Source of the DNA: Alysiella filiformis
GTDB lineage: Bacteria; Pseudomonadota; Gammaproteobacteria; Burkholderiales; Neisseriaceae
Length of the DNA stretch: 64,000 nucleotides
Reading direction: 5' to 3'
Assembly (NCBI RefSeq): GCF_014054525.1
Contig: NZ_CP059564.1
Coordinates: forward strand, 1,002,357 to 1,066,356
The position numbers and the translations under genes are program-made. The notes beneath the pieces are model-generated. The model saw only the letters and a list, made by a program, of their open reading frames with translations, was not told the DNA's origin and made no database searches. Of this stretch, positions 46,970 through 55,718 are shown one piece after another; within the stretch, counting starts at the first letter, position 1; every line of letters begins with the position of its first letter.

Positions 46970-47717
46970 GCATTTAATTTTATTGGAAAAATCCCTATAT
47001 TTTGCACGATTGGCAGAATGGACTTTGCTGGAAAATATGCTTTTCAGGCAGCCTGAAAATGTATCGGTACAATCATTTAGCCAATCTTTTGGGGTAAGCG
47101 GTCGCCTTGATGCGGAATATTACCAGCCAAAATTTGAGCGATTATTGCAAAAATTAAAACAACACAATCATAAAACATTGGGTGAATTGGTTGATTTGCA
47201 AAAGTCGGTAGAAGTTGGGTCGGAAAATTATCGTGATGAAGGTTTACCTTTTGTGCGTGTATCGGATTTTTCCAAATTTGGGATTAGCCAAACGGATAAG
47301 TTTGTCAATCCTGTGGATTTTGCCGACATCATTCGTCCCAAAAAAGACACAATTTTGTTGTCAAAAGACGGAACGGTGGGCATTGCTTACCGTGTGCCGT
47401 CTGATTTGGAGATGATTACTTCTGGGGCGATTGTGCATTTGTCATTGAAAACGGATGAAATTTTGCCTGATTATTTGGCATTGGTGCTGAATTCGCAAGC
47501 GGTGCAACTGCAAGCCGAACGAGATGCAGGTGGTTCTATTATTCAGCATTGGAAACCATCTGAAATTTTGGAAGTGGTAATTCCGATTTTGCCCAAAGAT
47601 ATTCAAGAAATCATTGCTGATAAAGTGGTACAAAGTTTTGCTTTGAAAAAACAAAGCGAAGATTTACTGAATCAGGCAAAAAGCTTGGTTGAAATGGAGA
47701 TTGAACGCATGAATTAA
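46947..47717 (+). CDS. Third HsdS target-recognition domain, out of frame at G8
   Basis: A 256-codon frame overlaps the end of hsdS. It encodes SGRLDAEYYQPKFERLLQKL (near residue 51-70), a full recognition domain with the conserved PKKDTILLSKDGTVGIAYRV segment and a closing helix (ALKKQSEDLLNQAKSLVEMEIERMN). Translation alone would need a GTG at the tract. More likely it is the 3' part of a 725-residue, three-domain HsdS made when the tract is G7. An uptake sequence is read in frame as LFRQPEN. Confidence 0.75.
   Translation: MGGVNPAKHLILLEKSLYFARLAEWTLLENMLFRQPENVSVQSFSQSFGVSGRLDAEYYQPKFERLLQKLKQHNHKTLGELVDLQKSVEVGSENYRDEGLPFVRVSDFSKFGISQTDKFVNPVDFADIIRPKKDTILLSKDGTVGIAYRVPSDLEMITSGAIVHLSLKTDEILPDYLALVLNSQAVQLQAERDAGGSIIQHWKPSEILEVVIPILPKDIQEIIADKVVQSFALKKQSEDLLNQAKSLVEMEIERMN
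46949..46956 (+). repeat. G8 homopolymer inside hsdS
   Basis: Eight G residues follow AAGATTGT within the coding frame. With G8 the frame reads DCGGGKSC and stops. With G7 (or G10) it continues into the third domain; with G9 it stops at once (TAA). This is the pattern of slipped-strand phase variation. Confidence 0.85.
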
Positions 47718-47845
47718 AACAAACTCCCCTGCCTTTCCATCTCAATATTTGGCGTTTTGACAGCAAGCCCCCATTCCACCAAATACCCCTTCAAAATCAA
47801 AATCGCAATATTGTCAAAAGAATGGTTTGGTATTGATTGAGCTAG
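47714..47845 (-). pseudogene. C-terminal fragment of a DUF72 gene
   Basis: The minus strand encodes NHSFDNIAILILKGYL and then VEWGLAVKTPNIEMERQGSLF, homologous to the end of the intact DUF72 protein at 59248-60075 (SHSFYNIPVLKAHL, DWGFAVKTPRIEVQQGSLF). About 44 codons remain after an in-frame TAG; the rest of the gene is absent. The stop codon overlaps the hsdS end. Confidence 0.8.
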
Positions 47846-47852
47846 CTAAATC

Positions 47853-47892
47853 AAGCTGCCTGAAAAGTTGTGTTTTACTTTTCAGGCAGCTT
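47853..47892 (+). terminator. Hairpin terminator from inverted uptake sequences
   Basis: AAGCTGCCTGAAAAGT (47853-47868) pairs perfectly with ACTTTTCAGGCAGCTT (47877-47892). It can terminate the restriction-modification operon. Confidence 0.7.
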
Positions 47893-47931
47893 AAATATCA
47901 CAGCCATACGATTGACACTCATCAAAATGAG

Positions 47932-47961
47932 AAAGGACTTGGTTAAAAAACCAAGTCCTTT
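47932..47961 (-). terminator. tRNA-Pro terminator
   Basis: A perfect 13-bp stem, AAAGGACTTGGTT / AACCAAGTCCTTT, with a four-base loop. On the minus strand it lies 8 bp after the tRNA and is followed by a T-rich stretch (CTCATTTTGAT). Confidence 0.75.
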
Positions 47962-47968
47962 AAATTTT

Positions 47969-48045
47969 TGGTCGGAGTGAAAGGATTCGAACCTTCGACC
48001 CCTTGCACCCCATGCAAGTGCGCTACCAGGCTGCGCCACACTCCG
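47969..48045 (-). tRNA. tRNA-Pro (GGG)
   Basis: The minus strand folds into a full cloverleaf: acceptor CGGAGTG/CACTCCG, D-arm GCGCAGCCTGGTAGCGC, anticodon stem CTTGC/GCAAG with loop ATGGGGT (anticodon GGG), T-arm with GGTTCGAATCC. The 3' CCA is encoded. Confidence 0.95.
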
Positions 48046-48080
48046 ACTCAATCAAGAAACAAATTATAGTACTGTTTTTG

Positions 48081-48401
48081 TCAGTTGGCAAGCATTTTTT
48101 CTATTTTGACCAACATTTTTTCCAATTCATCGCGCAACTCATCGGTTTCAATGGCAGGATTACCTTGTGCATCAAACAGTTGTTGTCCAAATGAATCGGC
48201 AATGCCGTGTTGTAATTGACGGATTTTAATCACGTCCAAACGGGTAAAATAATTGCCGCCTTTGCCAATAATGCTGCCTTCTTGACGTTGCCATTGTGCC
48301 AATTGTTCTGGCTCAACTTGTGCCAATTCACACACTTCTCGCAATGAAAAATAGCGTTTGGCGGGCAAGGGGGGCAATGACCAATCAACGTTGTTTATCA
48401 T
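48081..48401 (-). CDS. MerR-family-like regulator downstream of ihfA
   Basis: The 106-residue protein has a MerR-type N-terminal helix-turn-helix ([23 protein letters not shown], about 15-37) and a wing-like [16 protein letters not shown] (about 49-64), ending in a charged helix. This short MerR gene commonly follows ihfA in proteobacteria. It overlaps ihfA by 17 bp, so it is cotranscribed. Effector-binding domains are lacking. Confidence 0.82.
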   Translation of the reverse strand: MINNVDWSLPPLPAKRYFSLREVCELAQVEPEQLAQWQRQEGSIIGKGGNYFTRLDVIKIRQLQHGIADSFGQQLFDAQGNPAIETDELRDELEKMLVKIEKMLAN

Positions 48402-48687
48402 AGTAATGCTCCACCATGCCTTTTAATTTTTGGCTGGCATGGAACGTTACCACACGGCGTGCGGAGATGGGTACTTCTTCGCCTGTTTTGGGGTTGCGAC
48501 CTGGGCGTTGTTTTTTATCGCGCAATTGGAAGTTGCCAAAACCTGAAATTTTGATTTCTTCGTTGCTTTCCAAAGTAATGCGGATTTCTTCAAAAAATAA
48601 CTCAACGATTTCTTTTGCGTCATTTTTGCTGATGCTGCTTACTTTTTCCACCAAAATATCGGCTAATTCTGCTTTGGTCAATGTCAT
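48385..48687 (-). CDS. ihfA: Integration host factor subunit alpha
   Basis: The 100-residue DNA-bending protein matches Ihf[15 protein letters not shown] at the start, [25 protein letters not shown] (about 47-71; the GRNPKTG arm tip) and [14 protein letters not shown] binds and bends DNA at promoters, origins and recombination sites. AAAAGGTACTCTAAA precedes the ATG. pheT, the usual upstream neighbour, is absent; the gene has its own promoter. Confidence 0.95.
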   Translation of the reverse strand: MTLTKAELADILVEKVSSISKNDAKEIVELFFEEIRITLESNEEIKISGFGNFQLRDKKQRPGRNPKTGEEVPISARRVVTFHASQKLKGMVEHYYDKQR

Positions 48688-48729
48688 TTTAGAGTACCTT
48701 TTATGGGTTAAAAAGAAAAATAAGCGCGA

Positions 48730-48758
48730 ATTATGCTGAATAATTTATTGCAAATCAA
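48730..48758 (-). promoter_or_regulatory. Probable ihfA promoter
   Basis: On the minus strand TTGATT (48753-48758) and CATAAT (48730-48735) are 17 bp apart, about 43 bp before the start codon. Confidence 0.6.
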
Positions 48759-48965
48759 GTGAATAGTGAAAAAAATCTGTATTTTTTACAAAAAATGCGG
48801 CGTTGGGGGCTTTTTCAGGCTGCCTGAATGGTTTTTGGGGGGTAAAAATGCGCTTTTTGGGCGATTTTATGGGCAAAATGGTGCAAATAATCGGGTTTGG
48901 CATAAAAAGGGGAAAATGGCTCATTGGCACATTTTCCCCAAGTTGTTGTTTCAGGCTGCCTGCAA

Positions 48966-50798
48966 TTATTTAAATTGCACTTGATGGCGTTTTAAGGTTT
49001 TCAATAAAACTTTGTGTTTTTTGTTTTTTAACCAGCTTTCGTGCCAAATTTCACGCGCTTTGGCTTTGTCGCCCAGCACCCAATACACTTCGCCCAAATG
49101 CGCCCCCACTTCGGGGTCGGATTCGTGTTTGTAGGCGTATTGCAAATAGGGCAGGGCGGTTTTGCTGTCGCCTTGTTTGAAATATGCCCAGCCCATGCTG
49201 TCGTTGATGGCGGCATTTTCGGGGTCTTTTTGATAGGCTTTTTTGATTAACGCAAAGCCTTCGTGCAAATTGTTGCCATATTCTAGCAGGCTGTATCCCA
49301 AAGCATTCAATGCGTTAGATGAATCGGGATTGTTGGCATAATAGCGGCGCAAATCTGCCAAGCCTTTTTCCACCTGATTGAGTTCGTCCAAATAAAGCAA
49401 ACCGCGATGATACAGGGCATTATCGTAAATGCTTTGGTTTTCTTCATCGTCAAGATTGCTTTGGCTTTGCTTGATAATGCGGTTGATTTCCCACATTTTT
49501 TTCTGTACAGGCAGGCTGCTTTTGCTCAACGCAAACAGATAAAACGTCTGATAATGATGGCGACCCAAAATTTTGCTGGACGTTAAACCCTGTTTTTGCA
49601 CTTGTGTGTTGATGTCCAGAATTTCTTGCCATTTTTCTTCTTCGCCTAATTGTGCCATTTGCATGATGTGGCGGTCTAGCGCGTATTCGGGGGCGGTAAT
49701 GCGTTCAATCCAAAGGTTAATTTGGGCTTTGTCTTGTTTTGCGTCCATCAAACTTTGCGCGGCTAAAATGGCGATGTGCGATTTTTCAGCCAGCGTTTTG
49801 CTGTTTTGATAGGCTTTGTTGAAATGCGACAAGGTTTCCTGCCACGGATTGCGTTCTTGAAACGACAACACAGCCGCCCTTAAAGCAAAATTTTGTTCGG
49901 GATAACGCTCTGCCAGTTGCTGCAATTTGGCATAGGCTTGGGCGGTTTGCTTGTTTTGAATCAGGTTTTCCAATTCCAATTCTTGCCAAGTGAGGGGCAG
50001 ATTTTGCGTGTTGATGCTGCTGAAAAATTCGCCCAACAATTTGGGGTTATCGCGCACCGCCACCGAGAGCGCAAGGCGTGTGGCTTCTGATAAGTCGCTG
50101 TCTATTTTGGCTAAATTTTGCAAAGATTGAATCGCACGCGCATTGCGTTTCGCAGCAATATTGAACAGCAAATCGCTGATTTGCGCCTCTATCCATTCAG
50201 GCTGCTGGCTGGCGGCTTGGGCAACCGCATCGTAAGTGGCGGCAACCAAACCGCGTTGATTCACACTCGTTTGCGCCAAATGCAAGAAAATGTTTCGCCC
50301 CTGTTTTTCGTCCGATTCGCTCAAAACCGCAGGCAAATGTTCCGCCACATAAGCATAATCGCCCGAATACAAAGCACGCAACCAAGCCATGCGGCGCAAA
50401 GCAGGGCTGGATTCAGGCTGCACTTTTTGCCATTGTTTGAAAAGCTGTTCGGCGGCGGTGTACGATTTATTGTCAATCGCCAATTCCATGGCGCGTTCTG
50501 CCACTTGGGGCGAACGGGTTTTGTTGAACACATCAATATAAGTATTGATTGCCAAAGCATTTTGTCCGCGCGACCACGCAATTTCCGCGCCTGTGAGCGT
50601 GAAAATGTGTTGGGCGTTTTGCACGATTTGGGTGCGGCGTTGTTCATCAGCCAATTTTTCGGCAGCCGAAAGCGAAGCGCGGTGCCCACCTGTGTTGGGG
50701 TAGTGGATTTTGTCGTTGGTTGCCCAAGCACTTATGGGGCTGAACAGCAAAACAAAAGCAGCGCAAATCGGACGCAAACGGCGTGTGAACAACATCAT
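48966..50798 (-). CDS. Secreted TPR-repeat protein
   Basis: The 610-residue protein has a Sec signal peptide (ending at about SAWA) and many tetratricopeptide-like helical repeats; the clearest are at the C-terminus (SSNALNALGYSLLEYGNNLHEG, NAAINDSMGWAYFKQGDSK, PEVGAHLGEVYWVLGDKAKA). It is probably a periplasmic scaffold for protein complexes, as in other Neisseriaceae where a TPR protein sits near lolB. ATG 50798 (or 50795) follows AGGAAAACCGATA; the longer frame begins at a TTG. No partner gene is adjacent. Confidence 0.8.
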   Translation of the reverse strand: MMLFTRRLRPICAAFVLLFSPISAWATNDKIHYPNTGGHRASLSAAEKLADEQRRTQIVQNAQHIFTLTGAEIAWSRGQNALAINTYIDVFNKTRSPQVAERAMELAIDNKSYTAAEQLFKQWQKVQPESSPALRRMAWLRALYSGDYAYVAEHLPAVLSESDEKQGRNIFLHLAQTSVNQRGLVAATYDAVAQAASQQPEWIEAQISDLLFNIAAKRNARAIQSLQNLAKIDSDLSEATRLALSVAVRDNPKLLGEFFSSINTQNLPLTWQELELENLIQNKQTAQAYAKLQQLAERYPEQNFALRAAVLSFQERNPWQETLSHFNKAYQNSKTLAEKSHIAILAAQSLMDAKQDKAQINLWIERITAPEYALDRHIMQMAQLGEEEKWQEILDINTQVQKQGLTSSKILGRHHYQTFYLFALSKSSLPVQKKMWEINRIIKQSQSNLDDEENQSIYDNALYHRGLLYLDELNQVEKGLADLRRYYANNPDSSNALNALGYSLLEYGNNLHEGFALIKKAYQKDPENAAINDSMGWAYFKQGDSKTALPYLQYAYKHESDPEVGAHLGEVYWVLGDKAKAREIWHESWLKNKKHKVLLKTLKRHQVQFK

Positions 50799-50930
50799 TA
50801 TCGGTTTTCCTAAAATTTCAAAATAAGACAAAACAAAAGGGCGTACTTTAACATAAATGGTGTGAAAACAACAGAATATGCAAAAGCATGGCGTTGCGCC
50901 GCCATACCCACGCTTTGGGTGGCTGGCGGC

Positions 50931-51329
50931 TCAACGATACTGGCACCACAACGCCCACAAACGCAAGCGGCGAAAATCATTTTCAGGCAGCATATCGGGC
51001 AAAACGCATTGCCAAATGGTGCGATTTTCGCATTGCCAGCGCAAAAAACAGACGTGGCGCGAAATCAGGCTACCTGAACGCAAATTTGCCTCAACGGTTT
51101 GATTTTGTATGGTTAAATAAGCCACATCATCTTGCACATCAAGGTGTTGCACAAAATGGGGTGATTCGCGCCAAGCCCACGCGCCACTTATGCCGATTGC
51201 CGCCAACAAAACAAGGCGCACAGTGCCAAAATGAAACGCCATCACGCACCCCATCAAGCACATCGTCAAAAACACCATTCCCATTTTGCGCCAACGCGAT
51301 GGCACAAAAGCTGCCTGAAAAGCGTTCAT
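50931..51329 (-). CDS. Small membrane protein, possibly YgfX-like
   Basis: The 132-residue protein has two N-terminal membrane segments (about 17-33 and 36-52), a beta-rich soluble part and the end FRRLRLWALWCQYR. Size and layout recall YgfX/CptA-type proteins, but the match is weak. Its ATG overlaps the stop of the gene upstream (51326) by four bases, so the two are coupled. Confidence 0.55.
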   Translation of the reverse strand: MNAFQAAFVPSRWRKMGMVFLTMCLMGCVMAFHFGTVRLVLLAAIGISGAWAWRESPHFVQHLDVQDDVAYLTIQNQTVEANLRSGSLISRHVCFLRWQCENRTIWQCVLPDMLPENDFRRLRLWALWCQYR

Positions 51330-51685
51330 CGCATATTGTCTATCACATTGCTGATGTTGAATTGGGCTTCTTCCAAATCCAGCACATTGTCGTGGATTTC
51401 CAATTCAAAAAATTGCCAAAAGGCTTGCAAACTCATGTCTTTGGGATATTGTTTGGGGTCAATTTCCCAGCTTGCCAATTCGGCGGCGAAGATGTTTTCG
51501 TAGCGGTCGTCAAAATAGGCGATGACCTGTTCGGGTTCGTCAAATTGTGGCACGAGAAACACATTGCAATTCGCGCGAAGTTGCTCCAAAGTCAAATCGG
51601 GAAAATCATCATCGCTTTGTTTGAGCCATGTTAAAAATACGGCGGTGGGTTTTAACACAACTGCGGTTCTATCAACAAAATACAT
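51326..51685 (-). CDS. Conserved protein of unknown function
   Basis: The 119-residue acidic soluble protein (FPDLTLEQLRANCNVFLVPQF, FAAELASWEIDP) belongs to no family I recognise. It has no signal peptide. It is coupled to the small membrane protein downstream by an ATGA overlap, which suggests that the two work together. Confidence 0.6.
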   Translation of the reverse strand: MYFVDRTAVVLKPTAVFLTWLKQSDDDFPDLTLEQLRANCNVFLVPQFDEPEQVIAYFDDRYENIFAAELASWEIDPKQYPKDMSLQAFWQFFELEIHDNVLDLEEAQFNISNVIDNMR

Positions 51686-51738
51686 TTTTTGCTCCCAAAA
51701 TGCGGTTTCAGGCAGTCTGATGATTGACTGTAACCTGT

Positions 51739-51860
51739 CCCCTCCCCTGCTGGCGGGGGAGGGTTAGGGTGGGGGTAAGACTTGGGCTTTAACCATCACA
51801 TGAACTGTATTGCCAAGATTTTTCCCCCTCCCCAACCCTCCCCCGCAAGCAGGGGAGGGA
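51739..51860. repeat. CCCTCCCCTGC...GCAGGGGAGGG inverted repeat
   Basis: Two arms, CCCCTCCCCTGCTGGCGGGG near 51739 and CCCCGCAAGCAGGGGAGGGA ending at 51860, with GGTTAGGGTGGGGG and CCCCCTCCCCAACC between them. A single arm of the family is at 63071-63100, and a diverged version lies inside the repeat at 15506-15831. Confidence 0.7.
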
Positions 51861-51905
51861 GCAAGTTGCTGGTACATTTTTTCAGGCTGCCTGAAACCGT
51901 GTTTT

Positions 51906-52232
51906 TTAATCTTGAACGTCCAACAATTCCACTTCAAAAATCAAGGTTGAATTGGCGGGAATCACACCCGCAATCGCGCGTGCGCCATAGCCCATTTCAG
52001 GCGGAATGGTTAATTTGCGTTTGCCGCCCACTTTCATGCCGTTGAAACCTTCGTCCCAGCCACGAATCACTTGACCCACACCCAAAGTAACGCTAAATGG
52101 TTGATTGCGGTCAAGGCTGCTGTCAAATTTCGTGCCGTCTGTGAGCCAGCCTGTGTAGTGGACGGTGATGTATTTGCCTTTAACGGCTTCGGCACCGTTG
52201 CCAACAAGCAAATCTTCAATGATTAAATTCAT
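51906..52232 (-). CDS. FKBP-type peptidyl-prolyl isomerase
   Basis: The 108-residue single-domain FKBP has all binding-pocket segments: [19 protein letters not shown] (about 24-42), [30 protein letters not shown] (about 54-83) and FEVELLDV. No signal peptide, so it is cytosolic. AAGGAAAAAAAATC precedes the ATG. Similar small FKBPs are conserved in Neisseria. Confidence 0.93.
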   Translation of the reverse strand: MNLIIEDLLVGNGAEAVKGKYITVHYTGWLTDGTKFDSSLDRNQPFSVTLGVGQVIRGWDEGFNGMKVGGKRKLTIPPEMGYGARAIAGVIPANSTLIFEVELLDVQD

Positions 52233-52269
52233 GATTTTTTTTCCTTATTTCGGTTTACAAAAAAACAAA

Positions 52270-53043
52270 CTATTTGGGGTAATGCGCGTCCAGTTGCGGC
52301 AAAATGCGCGCAAACAAAAAACCATGCCACGCCCACGCCAATAAAATGGACACCAATAAATCAATCGGATAGTGCATACCCAATTTCACGCGACTGTATG
52401 ATACTGCCGCCGCCCAAATCGTTAAAATGGGCAGCAAGACACTTTTGCTCCAACGCGGTAAAAGCCCAACAAACAACAATAACCACGATACCGCAAAAAT
52501 CGTATGCCCAGACGGAAAGGAAAAGCCTCTTTCTGCTGTAAGCAGATATTCCGCAAGTGGTGGTGTGAAACTTTCTTGAATGGCTTGGGTTTGAACGTTT
52601 TCAGGCAGCCTGTAAAACGAATTGGCTTTATAGCCCATAAATGGCAAAGTATTTTGATTCAAATAAACCACATAGGGACGTGGCGCTTGGGTCATTTGTT
52701 TGAGTGCCGATTTGGCAAATTGCGTGCCGCCAACCGATAAAAGACACATCAGCACAATCGTTTGCCAAGCATGGTGTCGCCAACAAAGCAACAACAGCAA
52801 CACACCCAATAATGCTGCCATACCCACCGCATTGGGGAATGAACCCGTTTGCGTAATGGGGATAAGCAAAGTCAATTCAAAAGAGGGCAAATCCACATAA
52901 TGGGTTGTGAAATGGCTTTCAAATTCCCACCATGTGTAACCCGTACACCAAATCTGTAACGGCACAAGCAACATCAATATGCTGAACAATGCAATTTGGA
53001 TTGGCATGGGCATACGCGGCAAAACCCCATTCCACTTTGTCAT
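52270..53043 (-). CDS. PAP2-family membrane phosphatase
   Basis: The 257-residue membrane protein has the three PAP2 motifs: KQMTQAPRP (KxxxxxxRP), FSFPSGH (PSGH) and SRVKLGMHYPID (SRxxxxxHxxxD). About six membrane segments surround them. It most likely dephosphorylates a lipid phosphate such as phosphatidylglycerol phosphate or undecaprenyl pyrophosphate in the envelope (PgpB-like). The ATG at 53043 lies 1 bp after the thyA stop, so it is coupled to thyA. Confidence 0.85.
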   Translation of the reverse strand: MTKWNGVLPRMPMPIQIALFSILMLLVPLQIWCTGYTWWEFESHFTTHYVDLPSFELTLLIPITQTGSFPNAVGMAALLGVLLLLLCWRHHAWQTIVLMCLLSVGGTQFAKSALKQMTQAPRPYVVYLNQNTLPFMGYKANSFYRLPENVQTQAIQESFTPPLAEYLLTAERGFSFPSGHTIFAVSWLLLFVGLLPRWSKSVLLPILTIWAAAVSYSRVKLGMHYPIDLLVSILLAWAWHGFLFARILPQLDAHYPK

Positions 53044-53044
53044 A

Positions 53045-53839
53045 TCACACCGACACTTCCGCCTTAATGTGTGGGTGCGGCTCATAATCGCGCAATGCGA
53101 AATCATCAAATTGAAACGCGAAAATGTCTTTCACATTTGGGTTGATGTGCATTTCAGGCAGGCTTTTGGGCGTACGCGATAATTGCAAACGCGCCTGTTC
53201 AAAATGATTGCGATACAAATGCGCATCGCCCAGCGTATGCACAAATTCGCCCACTTGCAAATCACAAACTTGCGCCACCATCATCGTCAAAAGCGCGTAG
53301 CTGGCAATATTGAACGGCACGCCCAAAAACACATCGGCACTGCGCTGATAAAGTTGGCAAGAAAGTTTGCCATTTGCCACATAAAATTGAAACAAAGCAT
53401 GACACGGAGGCAAAGCCATGTCGTCCACTTCGGCAGGATTCCAAGCCGACACAATCAAACGGCGACTGTCGGGATTGCGCTTAATTTGTTGAATGAGATG
53501 GGCAATTTGGTCTATGGTTTCGCCATTTGCACCACGCCAACTGCGCCATTGTGCGCCATACACGCGCCCCAAATTGCCATTTTCATCTGCCCATTCGTCC
53601 CAAATGGAAACGTTGTTTTCTTTTAAATATTTGATGTTGGTTTCGCCACGCAAAAACCACAACAGTTCGTGAATAATGGAGCGCAAATGCAATTTTTTGG
53701 TGGTCAAAAGCGGAAAACCCGCCGCCAAATCAAAACGCATTTGATAACCAAACACCGAGCGCGTGCCAGTGCCAGTGCGGTCGGCTTTGTCTGTGCCGTT
53801 GTCCAAAATGTGTTGCATGAGTTGCAAATAGGGCTGCAT
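53045..53839 (-). CDS. thyA: Thymidylate synthase
   Basis: ThyA methylates dUMP to dTMP with methylene-tetrahydrofolate. The 264-residue enzyme has the canonical [13 protein letters not shown] start, [12 protein letters not shown], the catalytic cysteine in [12 protein letters not shown] (about C146), and the dUMP-binding [18 protein letters not shown]. It reads away from rppH; the 98-bp gap presumably holds divergent promoters. Confidence 0.97.
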   Translation of the reverse strand: MQPYLQLMQHILDNGTDKADRTGTGTRSVFGYQMRFDLAAGFPLLTTKKLHLRSIIHELLWFLRGETNIKYLKENNVSIWDEWADENGNLGRVYGAQWRSWRGANGETIDQIAHLIQQIKRNPDSRRLIVSAWNPAEVDDMALPPCHALFQFYVANGKLSCQLYQRSADVFLGVPFNIASYALLTMMVAQVCDLQVGEFVHTLGDAHLYRNHFEQARLQLSRTPKSLPEMHINPNVKDIFAFQFDDFALRDYEPHPHIKAEVSV

Positions 53840-53937
53840 GGTGGTGTCCTGATGATTTTAACGGCGCAATTATAGCCCTATTGCGGCAAATATGGGAAAA
53901 TCGCGCCCATTTGAATTTGCAAAAAAGGTTTTTGGCT

Positions 53938-54501
53938 ATGGCTTTGGATAAAGACGGCTATCGCGCCAATGTTGGCATTATCTTATTGAATGAAAACAAT
54001 AAAGTATTTTGGGGCAAACGCCTGAAAGAAAACTCATGGCAATTTCCACAAGGCGGCATCAAACCATCGGAAAGCGCGGAAGCCGCCATGTTTCGTGAAT
54101 TGTTTGAAGAAGTGGGTTTGCAGCCCCATCAGGTGCGGATTTTGGGGCGAACGCGCGATTGGTTGCGCTACGATGTGCCACAGCATTGGGTTAAACGTGA
54201 ATGGCGCGGTTCGTATCGTGGGCAAAAGCAAATTTGGTTTGCCTTGCGTTTTTTGGGGCAAGATGGCGATGTGTATTTACAGGCAGCCACGCGCCCCGAA
54301 TTTGACTGCTGGAAATGGCACGATTATTGGGCAACCATTTCCGAAGTAATTGATTTTAAAAAAAATGTGTATGAAAGCGCATTGAGCGAACTGTCGCGCT
54401 TTGTGGGCGAATTGGAAAGCATGGGCGAATATCGCGGTCGCATTTTGGAAGAACGCAAAAAAGCGCGTTTGGCAGTGCAGCAAAATCAAGCGGGGCGATG
54501 A
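53938..54501 (+). CDS. rppH: RNA pyrophosphohydrolase RppH
   Basis: RppH removes pyrophosphate from mRNA 5' ends and starts decay. The 187-residue Nudix protein has the full box starting [20 protein letters not shown] and ending VGL (about residues 37-59), with WQFPQGG before it. ATG 53938 ([16 protein letters not shown]) fits the family and follows AAAAAAGG; the upstream in-frame codons are rejected. Confidence 0.95.
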   Translation: MALDKDGYRANVGIILLNENNKVFWGKRLKENSWQFPQGGIKPSESAEAAMFRELFEEVGLQPHQVRILGRTRDWLRYDVPQHWVKREWRGSYRGQKQIWFALRFLGQDGDVYLQAATRPEFDCWKWHDYWATISEVIDFKKNVYESALSELSRFVGELESMGEYRGRILEERKKARLAVQQNQAGR

Positions 54502-54515
54502 GCCGTTGCGCCAAT

Positions 54516-55475
54516 TTATTCAAATTGCCCTGTGAAGTTTTTTGCCCGTTTCCAAAATGCCCAATGTGCGCGTTGTTTGATGTGCAAAATGCCCTGTTCG
54601 CAAATCAAGCGCATTTCAGGCAGCGTACCCGATTTGAGCGCAGACCAAATGGGGGCAAAAAAATGCGTTTCCCATTGTTGCAAAATGCGATGATAGGCAA
54701 ATTCATCGCCCGTTTGCGCCGATGTGGTCAAATCGTCCAAAAACAAAGCCGTTTCGCCAAGTGGCAGATTTTTTTCTTGGCAGATTTGTTGCCACACGGT
54801 AAAACTGTATGGCGCATCGTGCAGGGGCAGGGTGGTGGCGTTTGCCCATGTGCTGCTGCTGCCGATTAACTGGGGCTGGTGTTGCAGCGTTTCATGTGTG
54901 GGCGCGTTCCACAGCCAAATGCCGTTGATGGGCGATAAGCCATTTTTTTGGCGGACTTTATTCATGGGGTGGGCGTGCAGCCACATTTGGATTTCGGTTT
55001 GCAGTTGCAGCCATGCGTTGCGATTTTGCCCCGAAGCCTGCTCGCTCAAATCGCCAGCCTGAAAACCCCAAGCGTCAAACAACATGGGCGATTGCCATTG
55101 CGGTTTTTCAGGCAGCCTGAAACGCCACAAATCCGCCCGAATGGGGGATAAAGCAAAATCGTGGCGATAAAATTCATTCAAACCATCACACAAGGATTGC
55201 GCCTCGCCCATGCCAATTTGTATGGACGCGCCATCAATCATCGTCATATTGTTCATGCCCATTTGCAGCCACACGGGGCTGGCAAAAACCTCATTTTCAG
55301 GCAGCGCAAATTTGCCACACAAATAACGCAAATAAATCTGCCCTGTGGTCAAATCGTGCGGCAACCATGTGCCAAAACGCCACATCTCATTCAAAGCCAG
55401 CAAATTCAAGGGCGGCAAATGCGCCGAAGTGGGACGCGACAACGTGGGTAAAATCAGAGTAAACATACCAGTCAT
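54516..55475 (-). CDS. RpfE/archaeal-PGM-like conserved protein
   Basis: The 319-residue soluble protein is of the betaproteobacterial type annotated as RpfE-like regulator or cofactor-independent phosphoglycerate-mutase-like. LSPINGIWLWNAPT (about 181-194), LFLDDLTTSAQTGDEFAYH (about 246-264) and the end NFTGQFE fit those proteins. Catalytic metal ligands of true mutases are not evident. An ATG nine bases further in is possible. It converges on rppH; function is unknown. Confidence 0.65.
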   Translation of the reverse strand: MTGMFTLILPTLSRPTSAHLPPLNLLALNEMWRFGTWLPHDLTTGQIYLRYLCGKFALPENEVFASPVWLQMGMNNMTMIDGASIQIGMGEAQSLCDGLNEFYRHDFALSPIRADLWRFRLPEKPQWQSPMLFDAWGFQAGDLSEQASGQNRNAWLQLQTEIQMWLHAHPMNKVRQKNGLSPINGIWLWNAPTHETLQHQPQLIGSSSTWANATTLPLHDAPYSFTVWQQICQEKNLPLGETALFLDDLTTSAQTGDEFAYHRILQQWETHFFAPIWSALKSGTLPEMRLICEQGILHIKQRAHWAFWKRAKNFTGQFE

Positions 55476-55676
55476 GCCAACAAAAATGCGCGTATTGTAG
55501 CGTGTATTGGCGCAAAAAAAACACCTATTTTTTTACCACAACACATGCCCCCATTTTATTTTTTGTGGCGCAAGGCAGCCTGAAAACAGCCCAAATCGTC
55601 CCATTATCCGATGGCATTTGATGTGCCAAAATGTATTTTTTTGTAAATTTTGAAACAAAACAGCAAGAAAAGCGAA

Positions 55677-55682
55677 TATAAT
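55677..55682 (+). promoter_or_regulatory. Probable -10 box of the M23 peptidase gene
   Basis: A perfect TATAAT lies 20-40 bp before the candidate starts. No convincing -35 is visible. Confidence 0.4.
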
Positions 55683-55718
55683 TACCCAATTATCGTAAAA
55701 ATGATGACCCATTATTTT

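Noticed and set aside
48836-48841. G6 run between ihfA and the TPR gene as a phase-variable site
   Set aside because: It is short, non-coding and not between recognisable promoter elements.
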